Positions 20,382-32,559 of a stretch of DNA of 64,000 bases are shown piece after piece. The notes beneath the pieces were generated by a model. It did no database searches and had not been told where the DNA came from. It was given only the letters and a program-made list of their open reading frames with translations. This stretch comes from Paraspadella gotoi (taxonomy: Eukaryota; Chaetognatha), in contig CM119270.1 in NCBI GenBank assembly GCA_051294375.1, forward strand, positions 3,774,301 through 3,838,300. Direction: 5' to 3'. Numbering within the stretch: position 1 is the first letter of the stretch; every line of letters begins with the position of its first letter. Made by a program: the position numbers and the translations under genes.

Positions 20382-21299
20382 CAAGGTGACACACGACAGC
20401 CCGCCGCTGAAAAAAAAAATCGTCATTTGCAAACTAGTAAAGATTTTTTTAATCTGAAAGATTTTTTCTGTAGTAAAAACTTAAATAATTTAAAGATCCA
20501 AATTTTATATTGATTAGTTAAAATTTTACCTGACAATGAGCGGAGAAAAGTTGCCTTCAAAATCGTGTTTCATTTTAAAACTTCATTTTTTTCTTCAATT
20601 TGTTTGTCTAACTTTTTAAACAATTTTTTCAAAAAATTTATATAAATTATAATATCTTCTGAACGCTCTTAAAGATATGAAGAGAATGGTATAATTAAAA
20701 ATACTGTACTATAAAAATTAACGTATCCTGCTTTAAATAAGAAAAGGTAATCAAAACTAAGATAATTATTAAATTAAAAATTCTTAAAGAGCAGTTTTGG
20801 AATAATTATAAAATTATTGTTAGCCATTTTAATTTAGTTTTACTTAAGCTTTTTTATGATACCTATATAAACAATAATTGGTAAATATGTTATAGTGAAA
20901 ATAAATCAGATATTTGAATAATAGGATTTAATTATTTTAATTTGAATTATCTTGATTAAACTAAAGCTGGTTAGGCTTATTTTCATGTTATAATATTCTT
21001 AAATATGTCATTTTCAGAAGATATTAATATTGATACCTTTTTATGTAAAAGTTTTTTAAAAAATGTTGATAAAGTTAGACAAAAAGATTGAAAAAAAAAG
21101 ATTTGTTTTAAAATGAAAGACGATTTTTAAATCAACTTTTTCCCGGTCATTGCCAAGTCAAATCATAACCAATCAATATGAAATTTAATATATAAATGAT
21201 TTAGGTTTTTACTACAGAAAAAATCTTTCAGATTAAAAAAATCTTCACAAGTTTGCAAATGATGATTTTTTTAGCGGCGGGCGATCGTGTGTCACCTTG
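20382..21299. mobile_element. 918-bp foldback (MITE-like) element with TA target duplication
   Basis: The ends are perfect inverted repeats: CAAGGTGACACACGA on the left and TCGTGTGTCACCTTG on the right. The similarity between arms continues for well over 250 bases on each side, leaving only a short middle. The dinucleotide TA flanks both ends (20380-20381 and 21300-21301), the target duplication expected of Tc1/mariner-type and some other DNA transposons. There is no transposase frame, so it would be non-autonomous. I cannot assign the family. The copy-2 counterpart is 27791-29209. Confidence 0.75.
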
Positions 21300-21309
21300 T
21301 ACTGTGTAC

Positions 21310-22610
21310 CTTTTACTTTAAATGAATGACGTAATGGGGAGTGTGACAATGTCAATGATATCGATGTCAGTGACAATGTCTATCGTATAGTTGCTGGACG
21401 TTGAGTTTTGATGGCACCAAAGCGGAACCGCTGATGGAATTTGAAAGCCAACGACCCGCACCAAAGAGAAATAAATCTTTCACGAGTGACGAAGATGTCA
21501 CAAACTGTCACAAGAAACGATTTAGTAGTGACAGAATCCCTTGCTTGAAAGGTTGGGACTTGCGGTTCACTGTGAACGGTTTAGTGTAAAAAGTCACATC
21601 GACTCGTCGAGATTTCGCGTCAACGAAGAAAAGAGAAATCACCGGTTTTCACTCTTATGGGAGAAATGTGACTTTCACTGAAAATTGATATTTACAACAA
21701 CGATGACAAAAAAATGATAAAAATTAAGACGACCTCTGTTGCATTAAATACAAAGCTGATGGAGATGGCGACGACGACGACGACGACGACGTCTGATACA
21801 TAGATGACGCAGACGACGACAACGACGACGACTATCATGAAGACGACATCTTTTTTCTTCGCCAGAACCAAATTTCGGCTAAGAACCTTGCGTTAAAATT
21901 ATTCATGGCATTTCTCTCTATCTTTCTCTCTCTCTCTCATGCGTCTCTCATCTCTCATGCTCTCTCGTCATCTCGCTCTATCATATCTCTCTCATCTCAT
22001 CTCTCCTCTTAATCTTCTCTCTCTTCTCTCTCTCTCTCTCTCTCTCTATTTTTTTTTTCTCCTCTCTCTTTGCTTCATGGACTTTTGACGCGGCCAAAAA
22101 AAGAGAACCCGACATTGGGAAACGAACGACGACGACGAACGACGACGACGACGACGACAACGACGGTTTCCATGGCAACCACCGCCGCTTTCTTCCCTCG
22201 AAAAACTCGAGGGGTCAGGGTCGTCGCAGTTTTTCCTTCCTTTTGCTTCGCTCACGTTTAACCTCTTTGTAAAACGATTTTTTTTTAAAGAGTGTGAATA
22301 ACTAAAAATACTCGGGTTTAAAACTTGTAAGGTATTGTATAAATCCTAAAATTGTCACGAGTTGAAATAACTGAGATTATACTAAAATTATACTACAATT
22401 ATTTCAAGATTGTCAAAAATGACAGTACATAGTGAGAGATGACGATCATAGGACAAATTATTCTAACAGCCAGTTGCTTTATTATATTTAAGTTAATATA
22501 AGAATCCACAATTAACAAAGCAATGGTTAACAGAGTGCTAGTAATTGGCTAACCAGTTAATGTGATCATAATCCCAAAAAATATGTTAACTGAGCAGGTG
22601 AACTGTGAAC
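21310..22610. other. Non-coding part of locus copy 1 after the foldback element
   Basis: It includes GAC runs near 21770-21835 and 22120-22160, a C/T dinucleotide stretch at 21920-22060 and AT-rich sequence. No coding exon is recognised. Confidence 0.45.
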
Positions 22611-22834
22611 TGTGAACTGGGAACTGCAGCATTGGTGTCGATATATTAGTTCCCTAATTCTATTCGTATTTCATTTTCTCTATCTTTCTCTCTCTGTCTC
22701 TCTCTCTCTCTCTAATCGTTTTTTTCCGCAATCGTTTTCCATGAAAACTATTATTGAGTTCAAAAGAGAAAAAAAAAACCAACAAGATTTAAACAGCGAA
22801 CAAGTCTCCTTCCATCCGTTAGGTTCTTCCCTTT

Positions 22835-22974
22835 CTTTCTTTCTTTCCTCCTTTCTTTCTTTCTTTCTTTCTTTCTTTATTTCCTCCTTTCTTTAATCCT
22901 TCCTCCCTTCCTCTCATCCCTTCTCCCTTCCTTTCCTTTCTTTTCTCCACCTTTTTTATTCCCTCCCTTTCTTT
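22835..22974. repeat. (CTTT)n and pyrimidine minisatellite, copy 1
   Basis: CTTT units are followed by a unit of about 90 bases containing CCTTCCTCCCTTCCTCTC, repeated several times at 30847-31472. It ends at the 22975 gap. Confidence 0.85.
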
Positions 22975-22999
22975 NNNNNNNNNNNNNNNNNNNNNNNNN
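22975..22999. other. Assembly gap (25 N) between locus copies
   Basis: The gap separates the end of copy 1 from the start of copy 2 of the same locus. Confidence 0.95.
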
Positions 23000-23574
23000 A
23001 AACGGGTAAAAATTTCTAAATTCAGAATAGAATCGGACTCTGATCGACGGGATTCGGAAAGTCGATGATGATGTGATGATGATGATGAAGCATGATGATC
23101 TTGACGAAAATTGAATCATGATGATATGATGGGATGTATGATGATGCTTGATGATGATAACGATGACGATGATAGGTTTCGGCGACAAAGTCGGAAAATG
23201 ACAAAGTTGACGAGGCGACGTCAAGAATCTGTCGAAGGAGAACCCCAACAGACGAAAGAGGACGAAGAATAATAACGCACGACGTGATTTTCGCTACATA
23301 GAAAATGTGTGGCCTGTGAGTGTGAGATATTGAGAGTCGAAATGGAGTCGGCAATCTGTGAGGCGAAGTGAATCGCGGATTTCACGCCCATTGCTGACTC
23401 GCCTTCGTGTCAGTTCGTTCACGCGAGCGACGATTTATTATCACATAAAATTATTACTACGAAATGGAGACAAAGGAGAGAAGCTACGACGACGAACGAC
23501 GACGACGACGACGACACGATATCCTTTGAGCGGGGGATATAGTTTAATTCTCTTATCATTGAATGAAAGAAAAG

Positions 23575-23607
<33 letters not shown>

Positions 23608-26309
23608 CAGAGACCGAGAGGAGAGACGAAGAGTAGAGCAGAGAGAGAGAGATGAGAGGTGGGATTTGAAAGCAGAAACCTTCTTTGGAATCGAATTCAT
23701 TTCTCGAGCGGAAAATCCGAATTCAGACTTGAGGCCGATTATGAGATGCTAATGGGAGAGGAAAACCAGGACTGCAGGATGACTGACGACGACGAAGACG
23801 CGACGGACGACGAGACGACGACGACGAGCAACGCACGATGATGAGGAGGGAGCGACTGCAATGAAGACAACGACGGAAGACAAGCAACGATGACGAATAC
23901 GACGATGATGACGACGACACCAAAGACAACGACGAAGACGGAGGAACGACCGCGACTACGACGACATGACGAAGACGACGACGACTTACAAAGAAACGAC
24001 GACGACGACGACGACGACTACCGAAACGAGGCAAATGACCGCGAAACAACAAATAATTTTCTTTGTAAGCGACAGTTAATGATTGTGATTTCGATCACAA
24101 TTATTCGATTCACAGGAATAAACAAAAATTAACCATAACAACACTTAACACCGAGAGACGTACGAGACAATTTTTAAAAAAGGAAACCCTAGAGTTCATT
24201 TTGTTTCTCTCTCGTCATTTGCCATGTATTTAATCTTTTTTAGCAAATTAACCCCTTTTCGTAGCTAATACGCCCCCCCCCCAATTGCGTGTCTTCACCA
24301 TTGCATTTTCACTTTCTTCTTCGCCCAACGACTCGATCATCAGCGCCCGACGCGAGGACCCGAGTGGGCCGTCGCCCGCGTTCCGTCCATCTCGTCGCAC
24401 ATTATGGAGAGACGCCATATCTCCGGCGTCATAAGCCGGCCCCTTGCGCTGCATGAACATTTTTGGTCATCCTTCTACCTCCTTTCTTGAGGCCACAGTT
24501 CTCCTGTTTGGCCCAAACTCTTCCCTTACTTTGCCTCTCAAATTCCTCTCATTTTGGCCACACAATTTCTTCAAAATTTAGCCCAAAACTTTTTCCCCCA
24601 TTTTGCGCCTCTACTTCCTTCCTTTTAGCCAACTCCTCTTTTTCCTCTGCCCCAAATTTTCCCTTTTCTGGACCGGACACTTCCACATTCTTTTTGCTCA
24701 CCTTCCGACAGATCGCCTTACCCCACGAATCCTATTGGCTCACACTTAACTTTGAGCTCACTGTTGTTTTTTTTTTTGGCCTTACTTTCTCCCTCCCCTT
24801 TGTCCCACACACCAATGAAAGTACAACCAAACTCATGCCCTTCCATTGGCTCAAACTCCCCCTCTCCCCATTGGACCATCCACCCCTCTGCCCCTCCACA
24901 CATTTGCCCACGCGCCACCCACTAGAAGGAATTTCCAGGAAAAAAAAAAATGATAATCAATCTCTCTCTCTCCTCTGTTTTTTGAATATAGATAAAAGAA
25001 AAAGAATCTGTAAGATCGAAAGCCCGAACCCGAGACTTTCAGTCTTTCCTCGGGCTATTGTTACATTTAATAATTGAAACTAATTAAACTCCGCTTTTGA
25101 TTATCTTCTGTATTTTATAAACAAACGACACGCTCGGCTGTTCCAGTCAAGTCATGATGGTGACGTCACCCTTGTCATTTCATGCAAACTGACGTCCACG
25201 AACTTGTTACTTTTGAATTGTGATGTTTTTGCTATTTATTACCGTTATGTATCTCCTTAAAAAGACTTTTACTTATCCTTCAATAAATTGCAAGAATTTA
25301 TTTGGTATATTTCATGTTTTTAAAAACATCTCCTAAAGTCGGGGCCTGGATCCAATCCACAAATTTTGATATAAATAAAAAATAAATTTTTTGTTTTTTT
25401 TTTCTTAAATGAAAATCCATCACAAAACTTTACGATTTTAAATCATTGATTAATTCGAAACAATTGCCTCTTTTCTTTGATATTTTTTTGGTGATTTAGG
25501 CCGACAAATGCGAGAAAGAAATAATTGAGTCTAAGGCGAGGAAAGAGAAAGCGTTTAGGCGGAGTCTCTGAGAGCCTTTTATGAGAGGATAAAGCGTCTG
25601 GAAGTGAACTGAAGCGTCTCTTCCTGTAACTTTTTAACATATATAGTTAGCAAATGGGTCTGGTGCTTGGCTTAATACCCCACCGCTCCCAAGCGCTTCC
25701 TGGAGGATAGGTACCTTGTCAGATCGTCCCAGAACCAAAAAGGGATTGCAGCTGATGTCGAACTTCAATTACCCTCGGGTCACATCTGAATGAATGAACA
25801 CAAGAGTCAATTATGTCACGGATTTGTTGCCCAATGTTCGGACTACAGTCATGCTGACACGCATCACAATGTTTCCAACTTCTAAGTGATATATCTTCTG
25901 ATAGGTATATGCTTTTTCTTTAAGACCCTTCAAAAAAAACCTAATAAATAAAAATTATTTTAAAATTCCGCCTGAGAAGAAGAACATTAAGCGAGTGAAT
26001 CTTTCCTGCGAATTTTTCTTGAAACGAACGAAAAAAAAATAAAGAAAAAAAGAAAATTGATTTTAAAATAAAAAAAAGTTTTTCTTTATTTCCTCTCAAC
26101 CAATTGCGTGAGATGATAGGAAAAAGGAGCCCGCGCTTTTTTTGCTATTAATTCGCTTTTTTATTAAAAAAAAGAAAAGCATGAATTTTTCTTTTCTTTT
26201 TTTCTTTCTTCTTTATTTTCACGGATGTAAAAAAAATAGGAAAGGGTAGAAAGCAAAAAAGAGAGAGAGAGAGAGGTTGAGAAGATAGTTAGAAGGGGTC
26301 TCTCTCTTT

Positions 26310-26592
26310 AACCATACTGCTCCATTTTCCCCTTAATCTTAACCTTTTAACCTAATCTCAAGCCGCTAACTTAATCTCGAACCCTTATGCCTGAGTTTGT
26401 AACCTTAACAGTTAACCTTAATTCCTTAGTCCCTATCCCTGAACCCTAATCATTAACCAAATCCATAACCTAAATCACTAGCCTAATCCGTAACCCTAAC
26501 CTTATAGCTTTATTCTCAACTTTAAAAATTAACCTAATTCAGAATTTAAGCTGGGAAATGGGGCGCGTTTCTGCGAAAAAAAAGCCGAGAAA
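26310..26592 (-). repeat. TTAGGG-like element, copy-2 counterpart
   Basis: The same CCCTAA-like core and the same GAAATGGGGCG end as 19027-19292, with several inserted bases. Confidence 0.62.
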
Positions 26593-26789
26593 CTGGAAAA
26601 AATAGGAAGACAAATTGAAAAAGGTGTGAACTATGCTTCCCGTCTTCGGTCGTGTCGTCGTCGTCGTCGTTGTCAAAGTGGTTATTTTATCCTTTCTGTC
26701 ATCCGTCGGTCCATCATATTCTGTCATCCTTTCATTAATTAAAAGGGCAGAAGAGAGAGAGAAAGCAGAGAGACGAGATGAGAGAGAGA

Positions 26790-26831
<42 letters not shown>

Positions 26832-27369
26832 GTTTTCTCACAGATTGACTAATTCTTTAAAGCGTCAATCGAGCGGTTCATGTCGCTAGCGTCGTCGTCG
26901 TCGTCGTCGTCGTCGCCGGTTATATGCAACAATATGGAGGAATCTGGAGAGCTGAACTCCCACGGTGCAAAAAAGACTTAAGTGAAAGGGTGGAACCAAC
27001 TTGAAGGCAAGGAAGTGAACGGCGTTTGGATCACGACAACGAGGAACGACGACAAAGACGAACGACGACGACGATGAGAGAAGACGACGAACGACAACGA
27101 CGAAGCGTTCCTTCGCTTCACGGGGTGAACGTCCAACTGTGAACGGTGAATGGGAAACGTGAGAATGGATGAACGATGGACGACCAATTCAACGGAGGAG
27201 GCTAAGGTGGAGGTAGAAGTCAATGCAGGACGCGAAAAGCGCGTGGATGGCGGCGGTGTCAGCGCGGTGACAGCGGCGGCGGCGGGGCGGCGGGCTGGCG
27301 GCGGCGGTAGGTTAAGTAGGTGGAGGTAGAGAGAAAAAGGAGAAAAGCAGGACGATAAAAGCTTTGGTC

Positions 27370-27545
27370 GCCCGACACCAATGAGCGGTCACCGCCAATT
27401 AGCGACAGTCATTCAACGCAAGCAATCAGCGACCAGCGCAATGAGCGGCAGCCATTCAAGCGGCAGCCAATCAGCGGACCCGCGCAATGATGCGACAGCC
27501 ATTGCAGCGGAAGTCAATCAGCGACCGCCAATAAGAGCCGGCAAT
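27370..27545. repeat. CCAAT-rich minisatellite, copy-2 counterpart
   Basis: The same array as 20003-20160 with many single-base insertions. Several CCAAT boxes survive. Confidence 0.6.
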
Positions 27546-27790
27546 TTAAATGTAAAACCCCATTCCCTCTCAAAGGATATGTAGCAGGCTGAAGGTCGTC
27601 TTACGTGAAAAGCGATTGAAAGGGGGAGAGTAAGCACGGTGATTGCAAGCACCTTGGATTGCAGAAGCACGATAATTGCAACAAGCGGGGCATTCGAAGA
27701 GGAGTAAATTTTGCTTCGGGGGGGAAGGGTTTTCAGACTATCGAGGTGGCTTGCCAGAGAAATACGTAGCCGATTGTTTTTCTTTGTTTA

Positions 27791-29209
27791 CAAGGTGACA
27801 CACGAACAGCCCGCCGCTGAAAAAAAAATCGTCATTTGCAAACTTGTAAAGATTTTTGTTTAATCTGAAAGATTTTTTCTGAGTAAAACTTAAATAATTA
27901 AAGATCCAAATTTTATAGGATTGGATAGTTAAGAATTTATACCTGACAATGACGGATAAAAGTTGGCCTTCAAAGATCAGTGGTGTTCATTTTAAAACGT
28001 TCATTTTTTCCTTCAATTTGTTGTCTACACTTTTTAAACAATTTTTTTCAAAAAATTTTATATAAATCTATAAATATCTTTTGAATGCTTCTTAAAGATA
28101 GTGAAGAAGAATTGGTATAATTAAAAAATATTGTACTATAAAAATTAACAGTATGCCTGCTTTAAATAAGAAAAGGCTAATCAAAGCTAAGATAATTAGG
28201 TTAAATTAAAAATTCTTTAAAGAGCAGAGTTTTGGAATAATTATCAAGAAGTTGAATTGTTAGCCGATTTAATTTAGTTTTACTTAAGCTTTTTTATGAT
28301 ACCTATACTAAACAATGTAATAATGTGTGAAAACGTAGAATATGATTAATTATTTATTGATACGTAAGCTAAGCTGGTACTTATTTCATGTTATGATATT
28401 CTTAAATATGTCATTTTCAGAAGATAATTAATATTGATAGCCTTGTTTATGTAAGGAAGTTTTTAAAAAATGTGATAAAGTTAGACAAAAGAGATTGAAA
28501 AAAAAAGATTTGTGTTTACTAAAATGAGAAGAAGATTTTAAATCAACTTTTTCCGGGTCATAATGTCAGGTCAAATCATAACCCAATCAATATAGAAAAT
28601 TTCAATATATAAAAGTGATCGTGTGTTGGGTCCGCGCGCGTTTCCCCTGTTCGCGTTCTTGGAGTCGCAAAATGCAAGCTTCTCCCTGCGTTCCGTGGAT
28701 TGCGGGCCTGGCGACCGAATCACCGGTCGAGAATGGCTGAGAAGATAGTATTCTACCTTTTTGACCGCGGGTTTCCGGCGCGCAGCCATGAGGAAACGCG
28801 TGCGTCGGTCGTATTATTTGTTGATGATGGCATTTGATCTTGTAAAACGGACGGCCAACCGTTTTCAAACCCAGTAAGAGGTTATTTTACTTATTGATCA
28901 CGGAATTTTTAACTTGTTTTTAAATTGTTTTTAATATGTTTTTACCCTGTTTTTAACTGCGTTTTTACATGGTTTTATTTGATTGTTAATACGTTTGTAT
29001 TTCGTGCCTTTTTACTTGATAGTAATACATGTTCTTTTAAGCCTCACTAACCTTCGAATTCGTGGCCGAGCAATTTAGGTTTATTTGAGTACAAGATCAA
29101 ACAAAATGATTTAGGTTGGTTTGACTACAGAAAAATCTTTCAGATTAAAAAAATCTTCACAAGTGCAAATGTTGATTTTTAGCGGGCGGGCGATCGTGTG
29201 TCAGCCTTG
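27791..29209. mobile_element. Foldback element, copy-2 counterpart, carrying an insertion
   Basis: The left end CAAGGTGACACACGA and a slightly altered right end (CGTGTGTCAGCCTTG) again sit between TA dinucleotides. The right arm is interrupted by the 491-bp block at 28620-29110 that is absent from copy 1. Confidence 0.65.
28620..29110. mobile_element. 491-bp insertion with an 8-bp flanking repeat
   Basis: Copy 1 reads ATATAAATGATTTAGG without interruption. Here AAAGTGAT (28612-28619) and AAAATGAT (29103-29110) bracket a new block. The near-identical 8-mers look like a target-site duplication. The left half is GC-rich; the right half has repeated GTTTTTA-type phrases. No transposase frame, tRNA-like box or clear poly-A tail was recognised, so the class is unknown. 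Confidence 0.5.
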
Positions 29210-30631
29210 TACTGGTGTACCTTTCTGACTTTAAATGAAGTGACGTAATGGGGAGGTCTGACAATGGTCAATGATATCGATGTCAGTTGGAGGCGGGAAT
29301 GGTCTATCGATAGTTGCGGGACGTGTGAGTTTTTGATGGCACCAAAAGCCGGAAACCTGCTGAGTGGAAATTTGGAAAGGCCAACGGACCCGCACCGAGA
29401 AGAGAAATAAATCTTGCACGAGTACGAAGATGTCACAAACTGGTGCAGCAAGAAAGACGATTGTGATAGTGAGCGAGGAATCCCTTGCGCTGTGAAAGGG
29501 TTCGGACTGTGCGGTTCAGCGTGTGAACGTTTAGTGCTGAAAAAAGTCACGATCGACTCGGTCGAGATTTCCGCCGTCAACGAAGAAAAGAGAAATGGCA
29601 GCCGGTTTTCACTCTTATGGGGAGAAATATGGCACTTTCACTAAAATTGGAATTTACAACAACCTGATGACAAAAAAATGATAAAAATTAAGAACGACCT
29701 CTGTTGCATTAAATACAAGCTGATGGAGATGGCGACGACGACGACACGTCTGATACATAGATGACGCAGACGACGACAACGACGACGACTATCATGAAGA
29801 CGACATCTTTTTTCTTCGCCAGAACCAAATTTCGGCTAAGAACCTTGGCGTTAAATTATTTTTCATTGGCATTTCTCTCTATCTTCTCTCTCTCTCTCTC
29901 TCTCTCTCTTCTCTGCTCTCTCCTCTCTCTCTCTCTCTCGTCTCTCTCTCTCTATCCTCTATTTTTTTTCCCTCTCTCTTTGGCCTTCATGGACTTTTGA
30001 CGTCGCCCAAAAAAAGAGAACCCGACATTGGAAACGAACGACGACGACGACGAACGACGACGACGACGACAACGACGGGTTCCATGGCAACCCACCGCCG
30101 CTTTTCTTCCCTCGAAAAAACTCGAGGGGTCAGGGTCGTCGCAAGTTTTTCCCTTCTTTTTGCTTTCCGCTCACGTTTAACCTCTTTGTAAAACGATTTT
30201 TTTTTTTAAAGAGTGTGAAATAACCTAAAATACTCGGCGTTTTAAACTTGTAGGTATTGTATAAATCCCTAAAAATTGTCACGAGTTGAAATAAACTGAG
30301 ATATATACTAAAATTATACTACAATTATCAAAGATTGTCAAAATGAAGTACATAGTGAGAGATGACGATCATAGGACAAATTATTCTTAACAGCCAGTTG
30401 CTTTATTATATTTAAGTTAATATAAGAATCCACAATTAACAAAGCAAGGTTAACAGAGTGCTAGTATATTGGCTAACACAGTTAATGTGATCATATCCAA
30501 AAAATAGGTTAATGAGCAGGTGAACTGGTTGAACTGTTGGAACTGGAACTGCAGCATTCTAGTTGTCGCATATATTAGTTCCGCTAATTCTATTTGTTTA
30601 TTTCATTTTTCTCTACTCTCCCTCTCTCGTC

Positions 30632-30668
<37 letters not shown>

Positions 30669-30779
30669 ATCGTTTTTTTCCGCCAATCGTTTTTCCTGAA
30701 AACTATTATTGAGTTCAAAAGAGAAAAAAAAAACCAACAAGATTTAAACAGCGAACAAGTTCCTTGGCATGCGGCGTTA

Positions 30780-31159
30780 GGTTCTTCTACTTTCCTTTCT
30801 TTCTTCCTTCCTTTCTTTCTTTATTTCTCTTTCTTTCTTTATTTCCTCCTTTCTTTAAATCGCTTCCTTCCCTTCCTCTCATCCCTTCTCCCTTCTTTTC
30901 CTTTCTTTTCTCCAACGCTTTTTATTCCTGCCCCCTTCTCTTTCTTTCTTGTCTTTCTTCTTTCTGTTTTCTTCTTCTTTTATTTGTCTTTCTTTTTTTC
31001 TTTCTGTCCTCCTTTCTCTTTCGGTTTTTTTCTTTCGTTTCTTCCTTTATTTCTTCTTTTCTTAATCCTTCCTCCCTCCTCTCAATCCCCTTTCCTCTAT
31101 CACTTTCCTTTCTTCTTTCTCTCCACCCCTTTTTTATTCCGTGGCCCCTTTCTTTCCTC

Positions 31160-31201
<42 letters not shown>

Positions 31202-31344
31202 GTCTGTCTTTGGTCTTTCTTTCTTTTCTTTCTTTCTTTCTTTCTTTCTTTCCTCCTTTCTTTAATCCTCCCTCCCTTCCTCTCTTCACTTCTCCCTTCC
31301 TTTCCTTTCTTTTCTCCCCCTTTTTTATTCCCTCCCTTTCTTTT

Positions 31345-31376
<32 letters not shown>

Positions 31377-31490
31377 TTTCTTTCCTTCTTTCTTTAATCT
31401 TCCCTCCCTTCCTCTTTTCCCTCCTCCCTATCTTTCCTTTCTCTTCTCCACCTTCCTTATTCCCTCCCTTTCTTTCTTTTTATCTTTCTC
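30780..31490. repeat. Polypyrimidine minisatellite with a higher-order unit
   Basis: About 710 bases consist almost only of C and T on the + strand. A conserved unit of about 90 bases (CTTTCTTTAATC, CCTTCCTCTC, CCCTTCTCC, TTTTCTCC, TTTATTCC) begins near 30847, 31056, 31253 and 31386. Variable (CTTT)n runs separate the units. Phe/Leu/Ser-rich frames here are composition effects. Mirror-repeat stretches could form triplex DNA. Confidence 0.82.
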
Positions 31491-31587
31491 CGTTACTTGA
31501 CTCTCTCAAATATTCTTTTTTTAATTTTCGCTCTGCGGATTACACTTTCTTTTCCTTTCCTTTTTAACACCTTCACCTCTGTGTACC

Positions 31588-31690
31588 TCATTATACCTTA
31601 GAATACCTTGGAATACTCTGAATACCTCATTATACCTTAGAATACCTTAGAATACTCTGAATACCTCATTATACCTTAGAATACCTCATT
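31588..31690. repeat. 39-bp minisatellite
   Basis: About two and a half direct units of CTCATTATACCTTAGAATAC then CTTGGAATACTCTGAATAC, nearly identical to each other. Confidence 0.85.
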
Positions 31691-31769
31691 TTACTGAGTT
31701 TACTGAGTCCAAGTTTCCTTCAATCCTTTTCAATCTCTAATCGCTCCTTCCGTCCACCTTCCTCAATGA

Positions 31770-31870
31770 CCAGACCTATCGCCCACCCTGACAAGTGACC
31801 ACGCCCATCGCCCACCCTGATCACGCCCTTCGCCCACCCTGACCACGCCCATCACCCACACCGACCGAGC
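31770..31870. repeat. C-rich minisatellite CCACGCCCATCGCCCACCCT
   Basis: Three to four imperfect direct units of about 24-32 bases. Confidence 0.75.
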
Positions 31871-31941
31871 CTAAGGCCCACGGTTTAAAAATTTTAAATT
31901 TAGAGTTGGGACGAGGTAAGCCATTTCGGCCTTATATTCCC

Positions 31942-32310
31942 AGAACGCCCCATTTCATCTTAAATTAGGAATTAAGTTAAATTTTTTGAGTTAAAAATTA
32001 ATTATGAGGTTAGGAATTAAGGATTAAGTTAAGGATTAGGTTAGAGATTAAGGTTAGGGATTTGAGTTAGGGATTAGGGTTTGGGGTTAAAGGTTAGGAT
32101 TAGAAATTAGGGATAAAACCTTTATTAAAAGTTTAAGATTAGGGGTTAGGATTAAGTTAGGTTTAGGGATTAGGGTTAAATATTAGTTTATAGGATTAAA
32201 AATATATTTAGGTTATATATTGAGATTAAAATTAAATTCTGCGATAAAGGAAAAGAAATGAAGCACTATCGGAAAAGAGAAATGGGGCACTCTCGGAAAA
32301 GAGAGCCTGA
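31942..32310 (+). repeat. Degenerate TTAGGG-like element with inverted GCCCCATTTC ends
   Basis: The left end AGAACGCCCCATTTC is followed by about 250 bases of TTAGGGATTAAGG-like words. The right end, GAAATGGGGCACTCTCGG then AAAAGAGAGCC, is the inverted form of the left-end core. The core is too degenerate for a functional telomere. The ends are shared with elements at 39599, 43393, 45185 and 49417. Confidence 0.7.
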
Positions 32311-32559
32311 ATTTTTAATCTCGACGACAAATCAGAGTCTTTTTGAGTTGTGATTCGGGTCAGGAGCGAAATTGTGAAAAAAAGTTAAGGTCGATGACCT
32401 AAAGTTTGGCTTCGGTTTTCGAGTCACGAATAAACAAAAAAATCTGTGAAGCCTTTGGGCCTGAGCTAAGGCTTAGCCCAGGTCATAAGTCATACGAAAA
32501 TCGGTCTGACTTGAGCTAAAAAAAAGTAATGACGGCTAATTTGTAACTTGTTTAACCGC

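Larger units (their letters stand above)
15773..22974. repeat. Locus duplication 1, copy 1 (about 7.2 kb)
   Basis: From AAACGGGTAAAAATTT at 15773 to a CTTT-rich end at the 22975 gap, the sequence is repeated base for base, apart from small indels, at 23000-30935. It includes GAT and GAC triplet tracts, a GA tract, a TTAGGG-like element, a CCAAT-rich array and the 918-bp foldback element. No protein-coding gene was found. Of the two copies this has the fewer odd insertions. Confidence 0.88.
23000..30935. repeat. Locus duplication 1, copy 2 (about 7.9 kb)
   Basis: It follows copy 1 (15773-22974) in the same order and orientation. Apart from one 491-bp block it differs mainly by scattered one- to three-base insertions in unique sequence, while triplet and GA runs are shortened and interrupted. 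The pattern looks like lightly corrected long reads. One substantial difference is real in form: the 491-bp block at 28620-29110. Confidence 0.88.

Noticed and set aside
30594-31567. Long Phe/Leu/Ser-rich frames resembling membrane proteins
   Set aside because: Composition of a CTTT polypyrimidine minisatellite; hydrophobicity is incidental.
31942-32310. True telomere or interstitial telomere
   Set aside because: The TTAGGG-like words are too degenerate and lie inside a repeated element with fixed ends.
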